This document shows positions 36,634 to 45,203 of a DNA stretch of 61,867 nt, piece by piece. Every line of letters starts with the position of its first letter. Positions within the stretch are counted from its first letter, which is position 1. The notes beneath the pieces were generated by a model that searched no databases, was not told the DNA's origin, and saw nothing but the letters and a program-made list of their open reading frames with translations. The translations under genes were made by a program, and so were the position numbers. The stretch is from Kiloniellales bacterium (GTDB taxonomy: Bacteria; Pseudomonadota; Alphaproteobacteria; Kiloniellales; JAKSDN01): contig JANQLT010000062.1 in NCBI GenBank assembly GCA_028280455.1, positions 1 through 61,867 of the forward strand, written 5' to 3'.

Positions 36634-38712
36634 TCAGCGCGGCGTGAAGCCGCTGTAGGCATTGCGGAAGACCTGATCGTCTAGCCGGCCGCGCGTCACC
36701 CAGGCGTCGACATGGGCGCCGCTCTTCGAGTCGGTCACCGTGACGGTCGTCGTGCTCGAGACCTCGCCGCCGCCGCAGTTGTCGGACACGCGGTAGCTGG
36801 CCGTGAGCTGGTGCTTGCCGGGCTGGTTGGACCAAAAGGTCTTGTCGCGAATCGTCCCGCCGCTGGCCGTCAGCGTCGGCGCGAGAGGACTGAAGCCCGG
36901 CACGGCGCCCGGCGGCTCCGGGAACTTGAGGTCGGTCTCGACGGTGATCCTCTCGCCGGCTTCGAACCTGCGCTTGGAGGGGCTGAGCTCGATCGAGGTC
37001 GGCAGCATGTCGACGACCTCGAAGGTGGCCACGCCCGGCTTCGCCGCCTCGCCGCTGCCGCGCACGCGGGCGGAGACGCTGTAGGTGCCGGCCGCCCGGA
37101 AAGAGGCATTGAGGACACCGACGCCCTCGCCGCCCTTGCCGGCGTACCAGACCCTGTTGACGCCGCCGGGGCCGTCGAAGTCCCAGTCGAGAGTCACGTT
37201 GTCGACGCCCTTCAAGGCCCGCGCGGCATCGAGGGCGGGATCGAAGGCCAGGGGGTCGGTGACGATGGGCTTGCCCGAGGGCGTGGTGATGCTCGGGATG
37301 ACCTCGAGCGTGCCGCAGACGTCAAGACGCTGCTTGTCGAGCGCCAGGGAGACGACCAGGTCATCGCGTTCCTCGACGACCAGGCTCCTTTTCGCCTCGT
37401 AGCTTTCGCCGCTGTGGCTGTCGGTCCAGCGCGCCGTGATCTCGACCGGGCCCGCCTCGGTCGCGTGGTAGACGTCGCCCTCGAAACGCCCCTTGCTGGC
37501 GCTCCAGGCGATGCCGTAGCGGATCTTGTCGATACGGCGGCCGGCGTCGCCGCCGCAGGACGCGGTCCGGGTGCCCCAGAGCGAGAAGCCCTGTTTGTCG
37601 CCGACGCTGAGCGCGATCTCCTGGAGCGGCCGGATGACGATGGCGCCCGGCGGCGGCGTCGCGACATCGACGACGACGCTGGCCATCTTCGGCTCCGACA
37701 GGCTCTCATGCTCGAGAAAGACCTTGATGGTGTGACGGCCGAACTTGGTCGCCTCGAAGCTGCGGACCTCGAAATCGCGGCCCTCGTCGTCGCCCGAGGC
37801 GCCGAGCAGCGTCGCGGCCTTCACGCCGTGGCCCGGCACCCAGCGTACCGGGGCCACGAAGCTGCCCTCGCCGGCACCTTCGGCCGTCACCAGACTGACC
37901 CGGGCGCCGACGGAAAACGGCCGGCAAAGCTCGACCCGCAGCGCGGACGGCGCGACCGAGAGCTGCAGCCCGTCCTCGATGTCGCCGGTCCCCGTGAGCT
38001 GCATGTGGCGGATTTGCACGCATTCGCCCTGGCGGTCGGGTGCCGGCGGCGGCTTGTGGACCGCGCCCAGAGTCCGGAAGCGGTAGGTCGCGACGCAGAT
38101 GCTCGAGTTCATCGGGCTTGGGAAGAGCTGGTCGTTGGCCGGGCAGGCGAGGCGGTTCGGCGAGCCGCTCTTGTTGCCGTAGAGCACCGTGGCCTCGACC
38201 CAGAACTTCGTGCCCTTCGGGTACTTCACTCTTTCCCTGTTGTAGTAGCGGATGGCTTCCAAACTGAACTTGCCGGTGGTCAGGGCGCAGATGGCGTCGA
38301 TCAGCAGCGCCGGGCCCTCGCCGCGCGTGAAGACCGCCCGATGATAGGTCGCGGGATCGACCACCGGCAGCGGCACGCGCGCGCCCGGTCCGTCGCTGGG
38401 CGTCGCCACCCGCGACCGCGCCCGCCCCCGGTCGCGCTCCGGCACCGAGCGCTGCTGCAGATTGGGCGCCTTCTGCGTCGCCGGCGGGACGAAGTGCGGC
38501 AGGCTGTCGAGGCTCGGGCCCCAGCCGTAATCCCACAAGCTCTTCATCGGCGAGGTGTTGAGCTGGCGCCAGGCGTCCAGGTCGTAGGCCGGTGTCGCCG
38601 AGTAGGGCGCATCCTCGGCGCGCGTCTCGGCCGATCCGTTCCATAGCACCGTCGCGCACAGCAGGGCGGCGGCGAGGGCGCGGCCGGTCCCGAAGCTCGG
38701 CTCAGAAGTCAT
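36634..38712 (-). CDS. Exported protein with Ig/PKD-like beta domains, unknown function
   Basis: A 692-residue protein with a signal peptide (LAAALLCATVLWNGSAETRA). The N-terminal part includes KFWVEATVLYGNKSGSPNRL; the remainder looks like a series of Ig- or PKD-type beta sandwiches, for example VTLDWDFDGPGGVNRVW, FRAAGTYSVSARVRGSGEAA and QLTASYRVSDNCGGGEV. Such domains are often in surface or periplasmic adhesion and binding proteins. Its start overlaps the end of the PDZ/SEL1 gene by 11 bases with GGAGG upstream, and its end is 11 bases before the Cys-rich gene, so all three are probably co-translated. Confidence 0.75.
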   Translation of the reverse strand: MTSEPSFGTGRALAAALLCATVLWNGSAETRAEDAPYSATPAYDLDAWRQLNTSPMKSLWDYGWGPSLDSLPHFVPPATQKAPNLQQRSVPERDRGRARSRVATPSDGPGARVPLPVVDPATYHRAVFTRGEGPALLIDAICALTTGKFSLEAIRYYNRERVKYPKGTKFWVEATVLYGNKSGSPNRLACPANDQLFPSPMNSSICVATYRFRTLGAVHKPPPAPDRQGECVQIRHMQLTGTGDIEDGLQLSVAPSALRVELCRPFSVGARVSLVTAEGAGEGSFVAPVRWVPGHGVKAATLLGASGDDEGRDFEVRSFEATKFGRHTIKVFLEHESLSEPKMASVVVDVATPPPGAIVIRPLQEIALSVGDKQGFSLWGTRTASCGGDAGRRIDKIRYGIAWSASKGRFEGDVYHATEAGPVEITARWTDSHSGESYEAKRSLVVEERDDLVVSLALDKQRLDVCGTLEVIPSITTPSGKPIVTDPLAFDPALDAARALKGVDNVTLDWDFDGPGGVNRVWYAGKGGEGVGVLNASFRAAGTYSVSARVRGSGEAAKPGVATFEVVDMLPTSIELSPSKRRFEAGERITVETDLKFPEPPGAVPGFSPLAPTLTASGGTIRDKTFWSNQPGKHQLTASYRVSDNCGGGEVSSTTTVTVTDSKSGAHVDAWVTRGRLDDQVFRNAYSGFTPR

Positions 38713-39949
38713 CCAGTTCCTCCAGATCCTCGAGCTCGGCCGGCAGCGGCTCCGCCGTCGCGGCGGCTTCGCTCGGCGTCGGCTCGGAGACGATCACCGC
38801 CGGCGCAGCGTCGGCGGCGACGGACTCGCGCAGACGGCTCAAGAGTGCGGTCGTCGCTTGGCCGTCGCGGCCCAAGCCTTCCCGCTGCTGGTAGGCGCGG
38901 ATCGCCTGGCGGGTTCGACCGCCCATCAGGCCGTCGGCGGGGCCGGGGTCGAAGCCCAGGCGCGCGAGCTGCCGCTGGATCTCGCGAACCAGGCCGCGGT
39001 CGGCGCTCGCTTTCGCCGGCGTCGCCGGCGATGGCGTAGCGATCTCGGTCTGCGCGGCCTGCGCGCCGGGCTCGATCCTATCGGGCATCAGCGCCGCCAG
39101 GGCGGCGGCCTGCTCGCGCCCGCCGCGACCGAGCCGCGCGGCGAGCCGGTCGCGGTCGGCCGCCGCCGACTCGGCGCCGTTGCTCGCCGCGCGCTGGAAC
39201 CAATAGAAGGCGCGCACCGCATCCCGCGGCACGCCGAGGCCGGCCTCGTAAAGCCGGGCCAGGCCGACCTGCGCCTCGGCCAGGCCCTGCTCCGCCGAGA
39301 GGCGATACCAATCGGCGGCCCGCTCGATGTCCGCCGCCAAGCCCTGTCCGGTCTCGCGCAGATAGCCGACGAAGTAGCGGGCGCTGCGGTGACCCTGCTC
39401 GGCGAGCGCGCGCATGATCTGCGCGGCCCGCGCCGAGTCGCCCGCCTGGTAGGACTCGAAGCCCTGTCGATAGGCGCGCGCCTGGGCATCCTCGTCGGCC
39501 TCGAGGCGCCGGGCCGTCGCCCGCTCGGCGAGCCGGACCGTGGTTTCTTGGCGCGCGCCGCCGCGATAGTGGACGACGGCGACCGCCTGCGACGGGTCGC
39601 GCGCGCCGATCAGGAAGACGACCGGCTCCATCCGCGCCACGGGCCGCTCGTCGATCTCGACGACGATGTCGCCGGCCCGCAGCCCGGCACTGGCCGCCGG
39701 ACCGCCGGGGACGACGGCGCTGACCAGGACACCGCTCTCGCCCGGGAAGCCGCGCGCGGTCGCGGACTCCCGAGTCAGGTCCTGAATGCGGATGCCCATC
39801 CAGCCGCCGGTCGCCTGGGCGAGCTGCCTTTCGGCGGCGATCGAATCCCTGCCGGCAAGACCGCCGGCCAGGCCAAAGAGCAGCCCGGCCAAAAGGCATA
39901 TGCGCACGAATGGCGCGGCGGCTGCTCCTTGCCGTGCCGTCATTGTCAT
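38702..39949 (-). CDS. Exported PDZ, SEL1-repeat and peptidoglycan-binding protein
   Basis: A 415-residue protein with a signal peptide (FVRICLLAGLLFGLAGGLAG). A PDZ domain follows (GWMGIRIQDLTRESATARGF, VVPGGPAASAGLRAGDIVVE), then SEL1-type repeats (YFVGYLRETGQGLAADIERA, AQVGLARLYEAGLGVPRDAV), then a peptidoglycan-binding domain (VREIQRQLARLGFDPGPADG, MGGRTRQAIRAYQQREGLG) and an acidic tail. There is no protease domain, so PDZ probably serves as a docking module. It is first gene of the three-gene unit. I chose the ATG at 39949; a TTG at 39967 is in frame. Confidence 0.82.
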   Translation of the reverse strand: MTMTARQGAAAAPFVRICLLAGLLFGLAGGLAGRDSIAAERQLAQATGGWMGIRIQDLTRESATARGFPGESGVLVSAVVPGGPAASAGLRAGDIVVEIDERPVARMEPVVFLIGARDPSQAVAVVHYRGGARQETTVRLAERATARRLEADEDAQARAYRQGFESYQAGDSARAAQIMRALAEQGHRSARYFVGYLRETGQGLAADIERAADWYRLSAEQGLAEAQVGLARLYEAGLGVPRDAVRAFYWFQRAASNGAESAAADRDRLAARLGRGGREQAAALAALMPDRIEPGAQAAQTEIATPSPATPAKASADRGLVREIQRQLARLGFDPGPADGLMGGRTRQAIRAYQQREGLGRDGQATTALLSRLRESVAADAAPAVIVSEPTPSEAAATAEPLPAELEDLEELDDF

Positions 39950-40261
39950 CGCCCCAAGCACCCCCAAATGGGCCTCCCCAGCCCATCATGATTGTGCCAC
40001 CGCCCGGCTTTTGCGAATACCCCCAATATCTTAGGGTCTTTCCCGGCAAGTGCTTGAACGACATTGCCTCTTGGTCACGAATGGGTTGCGCGGGGCGGCC
40101 TCGAAAGGCCCGGAAATCGGCTCCGAAAAGGCCCTGGGAGCGGCTATTGACAGGTCTCAGGGCCGTCACTAAGGTGCGCCCGCTTCGCTGCCGGGAGGGC
40201 TCGAACGAGCGTCCAGAACAGAGCCCGGCGCGGCCGACTTGGAACCCACAATTCGACGCTG
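39950..40261. other. Divergent intergenic region with hpf promoter
   Basis: About 310 bases without a gene. It must contain a promoter for the minus-strand PDZ gene, which I cannot place, and it contains a good sigma-70 promoter for hpf at 40147-40175. Several short GGCC-rich inverted repeats lie at about 40100-40140. Confidence 0.6.
40147..40175 (+). promoter_or_regulatory. Predicted sigma-70 promoter for hpf-ptsN
   Basis: A perfect -35 TTGACA (40147-40152), a 17-base spacer and TAAGGT (40170-40175) as -10. It lies about 85 bases before the hpf start and would make hpf-ptsN independent of rpoN read-through. Confidence 0.65.
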
Positions 40262-40855
40262 ATGCAGCTCTCCGTCAAAGGGAAACAGCTCGACATCGGC
40301 GAGGCTCTCAAGACCCACATCGAAGGGAGCCTCGACCGCGTCTTGAGCAAATACTTCGGCAACGTGATCGAGGCGCAGGTGACGCTGTCACGAAATGCGC
40401 ATCTGTTCCATGCCGTCCTGTCGGCGCACGTCGGCCGCAACATCCACCTCTCCGCCCAGGGCGAGTCGGATGACCCCTACCGCGCCTTCGACGGCGCGCT
40501 CGACCGCCTGTCCAAGCGCTTGCGACGACACAAGCGCAGGCTGCGCGACCACCACAAGGAACAACAGGAGGCGGAGAGCGTCTCGGCGCAGCAGTACGTG
40601 CTGGCCGCCGAGGACGAGGCCGCCGACGAGGAAGAGGAGATCGGCGCGAGCGAGTCGGCGAAGCCGACCGTCGTGGCCGAGATGGTCACCGAGATCCCCA
40701 GCCTGACCGTCAGTCAGGCGGTGATGCGCATGGACCTGGCCGAGCTCCCGGCCATGATGTTCCGCAACTCCGCGCACGGCGGCCTGAACATGGTCTATCG
40801 GCGCGCCGACGGGAACATCGGCTGGATTGACCCGCAGGGCAATCCCAACTCTTAA
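40262..40855 (+). CDS. hpf: Ribosome hibernation promoting factor, long form
   Basis: A 197-residue long-type HPF. The N-terminal RaiA/HPF domain (MQLSVKGKQLDIGEALKTHI, followed by the basic strand KRLRRHKRRLRDH) binds in the 30S decoding channel. The C-terminal domain (SLTVSQAVMRMDLAELPAMM, MVYRRADGNIGWIDPQ) mediates ribosome dimerisation in long HPFs. It is upstream of ptsN, the usual pairing next to rpoN. Confidence 0.94.
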   Translation: MQLSVKGKQLDIGEALKTHIEGSLDRVLSKYFGNVIEAQVTLSRNAHLFHAVLSAHVGRNIHLSAQGESDDPYRAFDGALDRLSKRLRRHKRRLRDHHKEQQEAESVSAQQYVLAAEDEAADEEEEIGASESAKPTVVAEMVTEIPSLTVSQAVMRMDLAELPAMMFRNSAHGGLNMVYRRADGNIGWIDPQGNPNS

Positions 40856-40881
40856 GCACCCAGTATCGATAAAGGTTCGTC

Positions 40882-41346
40882 ATGGAGATTGCGGATATGA
40901 TCACTGCGGAGGGCGTTATCGCCAACCTCAAGGTGACCAGCAAGAAGCAGGCGCTGCAGGAGTTGGCGAAGCGGGCCGCGCAGCTCACGGGCCAGCCGGA
41001 GCGGACCATCTTCGAGGTTTTGATCGAGCGCGAGCGCCTCGGCACCACCGGCGTCGGCAACGGCATCGCCATCCCGCACGGCAAGCTGCCGGGCCTCGAT
41101 CAGCTCCACGGCATCTTCGCGCGCCTGGAGAAGCCGGTCGACTTCGAGGCCATCGACGAGGAGCCCGTCGACCTGATCTGCCTGCTGCTGGCGCCGGAGA
41201 CCGCCGGCGCCGACCACCTCAAGGCCCTGGCCCGCGTGTCGCGCCTGCTGCGCGACAACAGCATCTGCGAGAAGCTGCGCGGCACCGACAAGGCCGACGC
41301 CGTCTACGCCCTGCTCACCGAGTCGGCGACCAGCCACGCCGCCTGA
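40882..41346 (+). CDS. ptsN: Nitrogen-regulatory PTS EIIA component
   Basis: A 154-residue EIIA-Ntr protein. The phosphoacceptor His is in GNGIAIPHGKLPGLDQLH. It starts MEIADMITAEGVIANLKVTS and ends in the conserved RGTDKADAVYALLTE helix. It is phosphorylated by the nitrogen PTS and regulates potassium and metabolic processes by protein binding. It lies 26 bases downstream of hpf. Confidence 0.95.
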   Translation: MEIADMITAEGVIANLKVTSKKQALQELAKRAAQLTGQPERTIFEVLIERERLGTTGVGNGIAIPHGKLPGLDQLHGIFARLEKPVDFEAIDEEPVDLICLLLAPETAGADHLKALARVSRLLRDNSICEKLRGTDKADAVYALLTESATSHAA

Positions 41347-41409
41347 GCGGCGCTCTAGCCATCCAAGCTTGAAGGGAAGAACAGCGGTCGCGAGCGCGCC
41401 CGCTGGGCC

Positions 41410-41628
41410 TCAGTGCACGCTGACGGGCTCCATGTCGTGGCTGCGCACCGCCGCGAAGGCGACGTCGCGGTCGGCGAAGTAGGCCATCTGCGTGCCGTCG
41501 GCGGCATGCACGGCAAAGACCTCGCGGCCTTCGACTTCGTCCGGCCTGACGTAGGCGATGTCGTTCAGGCCGAGAGCGACGAAGTCGCGCGTGTCGATCG
41601 TCTGGGGCGTGGTCGGGTTGGTATTCAT
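41410..41628 (-). CDS. DUF1150 family protein
   Basis: A 72-residue protein, MNTNPTTPQTIDTRDFVALG, then LNDIAYVRPDEVEGREVFAV and a VHAADGTQMAYFADRDVAFA end, matching the small DUF1150 family restricted to alphaproteobacteria. It is usually found right after a small heat-shock gene, as here (97 bases downstream of Hsp20). Function unknown. I chose the ATG at 41628, which has GAGGGAA upstream. Confidence 0.85.
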   Translation of the reverse strand: MNTNPTTPQTIDTRDFVALGLNDIAYVRPDEVEGREVFAVHAADGTQMAYFADRDVAFAAVRSHDMEPVSVH

Positions 41629-41725
41629 CACCGTTCCCTCCTGGACTGCATGAACCGTCCTGACGTCGGTCCCCTGCGGCGACAGGCTCTCGCTAGACAT
41701 GATTCGTAAGTCGGCGGGCTTTCGT

Positions 41726-42199
41726 TCAGCCCTTGGCGCTCTGCTTGATCGTCGGCTGCGCGCTGCCTGACGGCTGGCCGTCCGCGTTCGCGCCGGAGCG
41801 GATCGCGATGTTCTTGACCTGCGGCTCGATCGTCGGGCGCTCCAGCTCGACGTGCAGCAGGCCGTTGTCGAGCGACGCGCCGGTCACCTCGATGCCCTCG
41901 GCGAGCACGAAGCTGCGCTGGAACTGCCGCGCGGCGATCCCCTGATGCAGGTAGATGCGCCCGGTCTCCTCGGCGCGCCGGCCGCGGATGGTGAGCTGAT
42001 TGTCCTCGAGCTGGATGTCGAGCTCCTCGATCGCGAAGCCGGCCACCGCCACGGTGATCCGCAGGCGGTTCTCGGAGAGCTGCTCGACGTTGTAGGGCGG
42101 GTAGCCGTCGCTGCCGGCCTTGGTGATCCGGTCGACGGCGCGCTCGAACTGGTCGAATCCCAGTAGGAGCGGCGAGTTGAAAAGCGACAGGCGAGTCAT
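41726..42199 (-). CDS. Small heat-shock protein, Hsp20/IbpA type
   Basis: A 157-residue protein with the alpha-crystallin domain in the middle (GYPPYNVEQLSENRLRITVA, VAGFAIEELDIQLEDNQLTI, and the closing GLLHVELERP). The N-terminal arm includes LLLGFDQFERAVDRI. It holds unfolding proteins for refolding. A sigma-32-like promoter is seen at 42309-42340. A second Hsp20 is at 58881-59351. Confidence 0.94.
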   Translation of the reverse strand: MTRLSLFNSPLLLGFDQFERAVDRITKAGSDGYPPYNVEQLSENRLRITVAVAGFAIEELDIQLEDNQLTIRGRRAEETGRIYLHQGIAARQFQRSFVLAEGIEVTGASLDNGLLHVELERPTIEPQVKNIAIRSGANADGQPSGSAQPTIKQSAKG

Positions 42200-42308
42200 C
42201 GTCTGGGATCCTCCTCCTCAGCGCGAGCAAGGACATCCGATTGTCTGCGCCAGGGCCCCAGCCAGGGGCTGCCCCGACGCCTGCGGCCCGGCACGGCACC
42301 GCATGAAG

Positions 42309-42340
42309 CTTATGTGGGAGGCCGGCCTCGGCCGGTCAAG
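42309..42340 (-). promoter_or_regulatory. Candidate heat-shock (RpoH) promoter for hsp20
   Basis: On the minus strand, CTTGACC (42340-42334), 15 bases, then CCCACATAAG (42318-42309), about 110 bases before the hsp20 start. This resembles sigma-32 promoters, though the spacing is a little long compared with the 59470-59497 site. Confidence 0.45.
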
Positions 42341-42383
42341 CGTCCGCCCCCCGGCCGGCCGCCGGACGCGCTATGCTCGGCGG

Positions 42384-43232
42384 ATGGCTCGCGACGGTCG
42401 CTCTCCCTGGCTCCGGGCAATCTGCATCCTCCTGCTCGCGGTGCCGGCGCTCGGCCGCGGCGCCGAGGCGGCGGACAACGAGACCCGGGCGCGGCTCGCC
42501 GCGCAGCTCGTGGAGATCCCGGGCGGCCGTTTCCGGATGGGCGACGCGAGCGGCGAGGCCGACGAGACGCCGCGGGTCATGACCCTCGGCCCCTTCCGCA
42601 TCATGCGCTTCGAGGTGACCCGCGGCGCCTTCGCGGCTTTCGTGGCGGAGACCGGCCACCTGAGCGATCCGGAGCGCAGCGGCGTCGGCTGGGTCTGGCC
42701 CGGGCGCTGGGAGCAGCGCAGCGGCGCTACTTGGCGCGACCCGCAGGGCGACGGCTCCGGCGCCCCGGGGGCCGATCACCCGGTGGTGCAGGTCTCGGCG
42801 CGCGACGCCGAGGCCTTCTGCCGGCACTACGGCCTGCGCCTGCCGAGCGACGCCGAATGGGAGCTGGCGGCGCGCGGCTTCGACGGCCGGCGCTATCCCT
42901 GGGGCGACCGGCCGCCGCAGGACTTCGCCCGGCGGCCGGCCAACTTCGGCACGCCCGACTGCTGCGCCGCCGACGAGGCCGACGGCCATCGCCTGACCGC
43001 CCCGGTCGGCAGCTACCCGCAGGGCCGCTCGCCCTTCGGGCTCTGGGACATGGCCGGCAATGTCTGGGAGTGGACGGCCTCGCGCCGGCCCGACCGGCCG
43101 GAACGGGTCATCCTGCGCGGCGGCGGCTGGGGCAACAATCCCTACTGCTTGAGGACCAGCTATCGGCACGACAACCGGCCCGACATCGGCCTCGACATGG
43201 TCGGCTTCCGCTGCGCCGCCGACCCGGGCTAG
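42384..43232 (+). CDS. Exported FGE-sulfatase (SUMF1) domain protein
   Basis: A 282-residue protein with a signal peptide (WLRAICILLLAVPALGRGA) and one formylglycine-generating-enzyme-like domain: VEIPGGRFRMGDASGEADET, RLPSDAEWELAARGFDGRRY, GLWDMAGNVWEWTASR and ILRGGGWGNNPYCLRTSYRH. Family members oxidise a sulfatase Cys or act as non-catalytic binding modules. No sulfatase gene is nearby, so I infer a different role. ATG at 42384 is used. Confidence 0.88.
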   Translation: MARDGRSPWLRAICILLLAVPALGRGAEAADNETRARLAAQLVEIPGGRFRMGDASGEADETPRVMTLGPFRIMRFEVTRGAFAAFVAETGHLSDPERSGVGWVWPGRWEQRSGATWRDPQGDGSGAPGADHPVVQVSARDAEAFCRHYGLRLPSDAEWELAARGFDGRRYPWGDRPPQDFARRPANFGTPDCCAADEADGHRLTAPVGSYPQGRSPFGLWDMAGNVWEWTASRRPDRPERVILRGGGWGNNPYCLRTSYRHDNRPDIGLDMVGFRCAADPG

Positions 43233-43285
43233 CCCGGCGCGCACCGGCCCGGCCTCGCGTCACGGGCCTGGCCGAAGGGGATGGC

Positions 43286-43549
43286 TCAGTTGACGCCGAT
43301 CCTCGGCTGGCCCTCGACATGGGGCCCGAAGCTGCGCTTCAGGAGCTTGCTGCTGGCGTCGGCGATATGCAGGCACTCGGTCAGCAGGCCGATGATCCTG
43401 ATGTCGTTCTCCAGAACCTCCTGCGCCTGCGGCCGCGGGTCGTCGACGATCTTGGTCGACTTGACGATCAGCTCGCGGCGCACGACCGATATCAGCTCTT
43501 CCAGGCTGTATCCGTCGGGCTTCTGGTCGCTGCTGAGGAATCCGGTCAT
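43286..43549 (-). CDS. Small conserved-looking hypothetical protein
   Basis: An 87-residue mostly helical, soluble protein: SLEELISVVRRELIVKSTKI, then AQEVLENDIRIIGLLTECLH and IADASSKLLKRSFGPHVE. No signal peptide, membrane segment or known motif. It lies convergent to the SUMF1-type gene. I do not recognise the family. Confidence 0.6.
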   Translation of the reverse strand: MTGFLSSDQKPDGYSLEELISVVRRELIVKSTKIVDDPRPQAQEVLENDIRIIGLLTECLHIADASSKLLKRSFGPHVEGQPRIGVN

Positions 43550-43815
43550 GGCAACACCTACGACTGCTGGTCTAATCCGGTCGCCAGACTAGGCAGAGAG
43601 TGTTGACGCAGTCTAAAGGGCGCGCCGGCACGCGGGCGCAAAGCCAGGCCGGCCGCAGATCACCGGACCGGCGGCTTGCTCGATGTCTCGATAGAGATCG
43701 GTGCGCTCAGGGCCATTCGTCGCGCCCAACCGGGCTGCCGGCCTTGCCGGCAGCGCCTAAGCCAGCGATAGGACGAGAAGGCTAGCCGGGGGCCTCTCGG
43801 GCCCCACGGGTCGTG

Positions 43816-43986
43816 CTAGGCCGCCAGGCTGCTGTCTTTCCAGGCCGCGGTCTCTTTGCACGACTTACAGACGCGCTCGCCCGGCCAGGAGCTCATGAAC
43901 TCAGAGCTGCACATCAGGCATTTGCGCGCCTTAGCAACGTAAACGCGGTCCGATTCCGGTTTCTTGTTCGCGGAAGAGCTACTCAT
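43816..43986 (-). CDS. 56-residue zinc-ribbon protein
   Basis: A short protein read on the minus strand, starting MSSSSANKKPESDRVYVAKA and containing CLMCSSEF and later VCKSCKETAAW. The CxxC-x16-CxxC spacing is that of a small treble-clef or zinc-ribbon fold, suggesting metal binding and contact with nucleic acid or protein. The gene has coding-like composition but only a weak ribosome binding site. The function is unknown. Confidence 0.65.
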   Translation of the reverse strand: MSSSSANKKPESDRVYVAKARKCLMCSSEFMSSWPGERVCKSCKETAAWKDSSLAA

Positions 43987-44266
43987 GTGACGTCTCGATC
44001 AACCCAGCGTTCCATGTCTCAAGGGTGAAGGTCGTGTGACAAACCTGGGGAAGAAATGCCACAACCCGAGAAAAAGTCAACTGCATATGTTGCAGCGCAG
44101 CATCCCGCATAGCGCAAGACAGTTAACATTCCGTGAACATTTCTGGTCACGAATGCCTTAAGGGGCCGCGAAAGCAGCCGCCTCGCCGGGGGATGTGCAT
44201 GCTATAGTGGTCGTAAAATAGCAGGTCGAGGGGGCGCGGGCACTGGCAAAATTGCGGATAGAGGCT

Positions 44267-45196
44267 ATGGCAAAGGCATCTCCCGCGGCGCTTGGCGCGC
44301 TCCTCTCCCTGGCCCTCAGCGGCCCCGCCCTGGCGGCCAACGATTTCCGCGACGTGGCGGTGATCTCCGCGACCATCAACATGGTCCTGGAAAGCGAGCG
44401 CAGCGGGGTCAAGGTCAACTGGTCGAACCCCGATACCGGCAACAGCGGCTATGTCGTGGCCGAGCGCACCTTCTTCCTGGATCCGCGCTCGCCCTGCCGC
44501 GACTACCGCCGGAGCATGCGCTCGGCCGGCGGCGAGACGGTGATCGTCACCGGCACCGGCTGCCGGACGTCCGACGGCCGCTGGGAGCTGGACGAGCAAG
44601 CCCAGACCAAGCCCGCCGGAGCCGAGCCGCCCCGGGGCACGGCCACGGCCAGCACCGGCTCGCGCCGCAGCGCGGTCGGCGGCTCGCCGGCCGGCGACGA
44701 GCGCCCGGAGCCGCCGACACCCCTGCTGCGGGGCGGCGGCGAGACCACGCGCAGCGCCAGCCGGACCACCCGGGTCGGCGAGCCCGACGAGCCGCGGCCC
44801 GAGCCCGCGGCCCCGCCGGCCGCCCCCCCGGCGGCCGAGGTTCCCGGGCGGACCCCGACCGGCAGCGGCGCGACCGCCGCCACGGGGCGGCAGCCGCTGC
44901 CCTCCACCCCACCGCCGCGCACGATCTCGCCGCCGCCCGAGCCGGTGGTCCTGCAGCCCCAGCCCGCCGAGCCGCGCCGCGCCGCGCCCGAGCCCGAGCC
45001 CGAGCCTGAAGCGGTGGCGGCACCGGCGCCCACGGCCCGGCCCGAGCCGCCCGCCCCCAAAACGCCCGCCGAGGAACGCGAGACCGCCTCGAGCGCGGCC
45101 TCATCCGCCCCGGCAGGGCCGAAAGCCGGCCCCAAAGCCACATCGAAGGCCGAGCCGCGGGTCACCCTGCGCCTGCCGAGCAAGTCCGAAGGCTGA
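44267..45196 (+). CDS. RT0821/Lpp0805-type surface-antigen domain protein with Pro-rich tail
   Basis: A 309-residue exported protein (signal peptide ALGALLSLALSGPALAANDF). Residues about 40-115 match the small surface-antigen domain: VKVNWSNPDTGNSGYVVAER, CRDYRRSM and GCRTSDGRWELDE. The rest is a long, disordered Pro/Ala/Glu-rich tail that could span the periplasm or contact peptidoglycan. I chose the ATG at 44267; an upstream TTG is less likely. The kinase gene starts 7 bases later, so it is probably the first gene of the kinase-channel-vWA operon. Confidence 0.8.
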   Translation: MAKASPAALGALLSLALSGPALAANDFRDVAVISATINMVLESERSGVKVNWSNPDTGNSGYVVAERTFFLDPRSPCRDYRRSMRSAGGETVIVTGTGCRTSDGRWELDEQAQTKPAGAEPPRGTATASTGSRRSAVGGSPAGDERPEPPTPLLRGGGETTRSASRTTRVGEPDEPRPEPAAPPAAPPAAEVPGRTPTGSGATAATGRQPLPSTPPPRTISPPPEPVVLQPQPAEPRRAAPEPEPEPEAVAAPAPTARPEPPAPKTPAEERETASSAASSAPAGPKAGPKATSKAEPRVTLRLPSKSEG

Positions 45197-45203
45197 GCCC
45201 GGG

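Noticed and set aside
38702..39949. A DegP/HtrA-type protease because of the PDZ domain
   Set aside because: The trypsin-like protease domain with GNSGG is absent; only PDZ, SEL1 repeats and a peptidoglycan-binding domain are seen.
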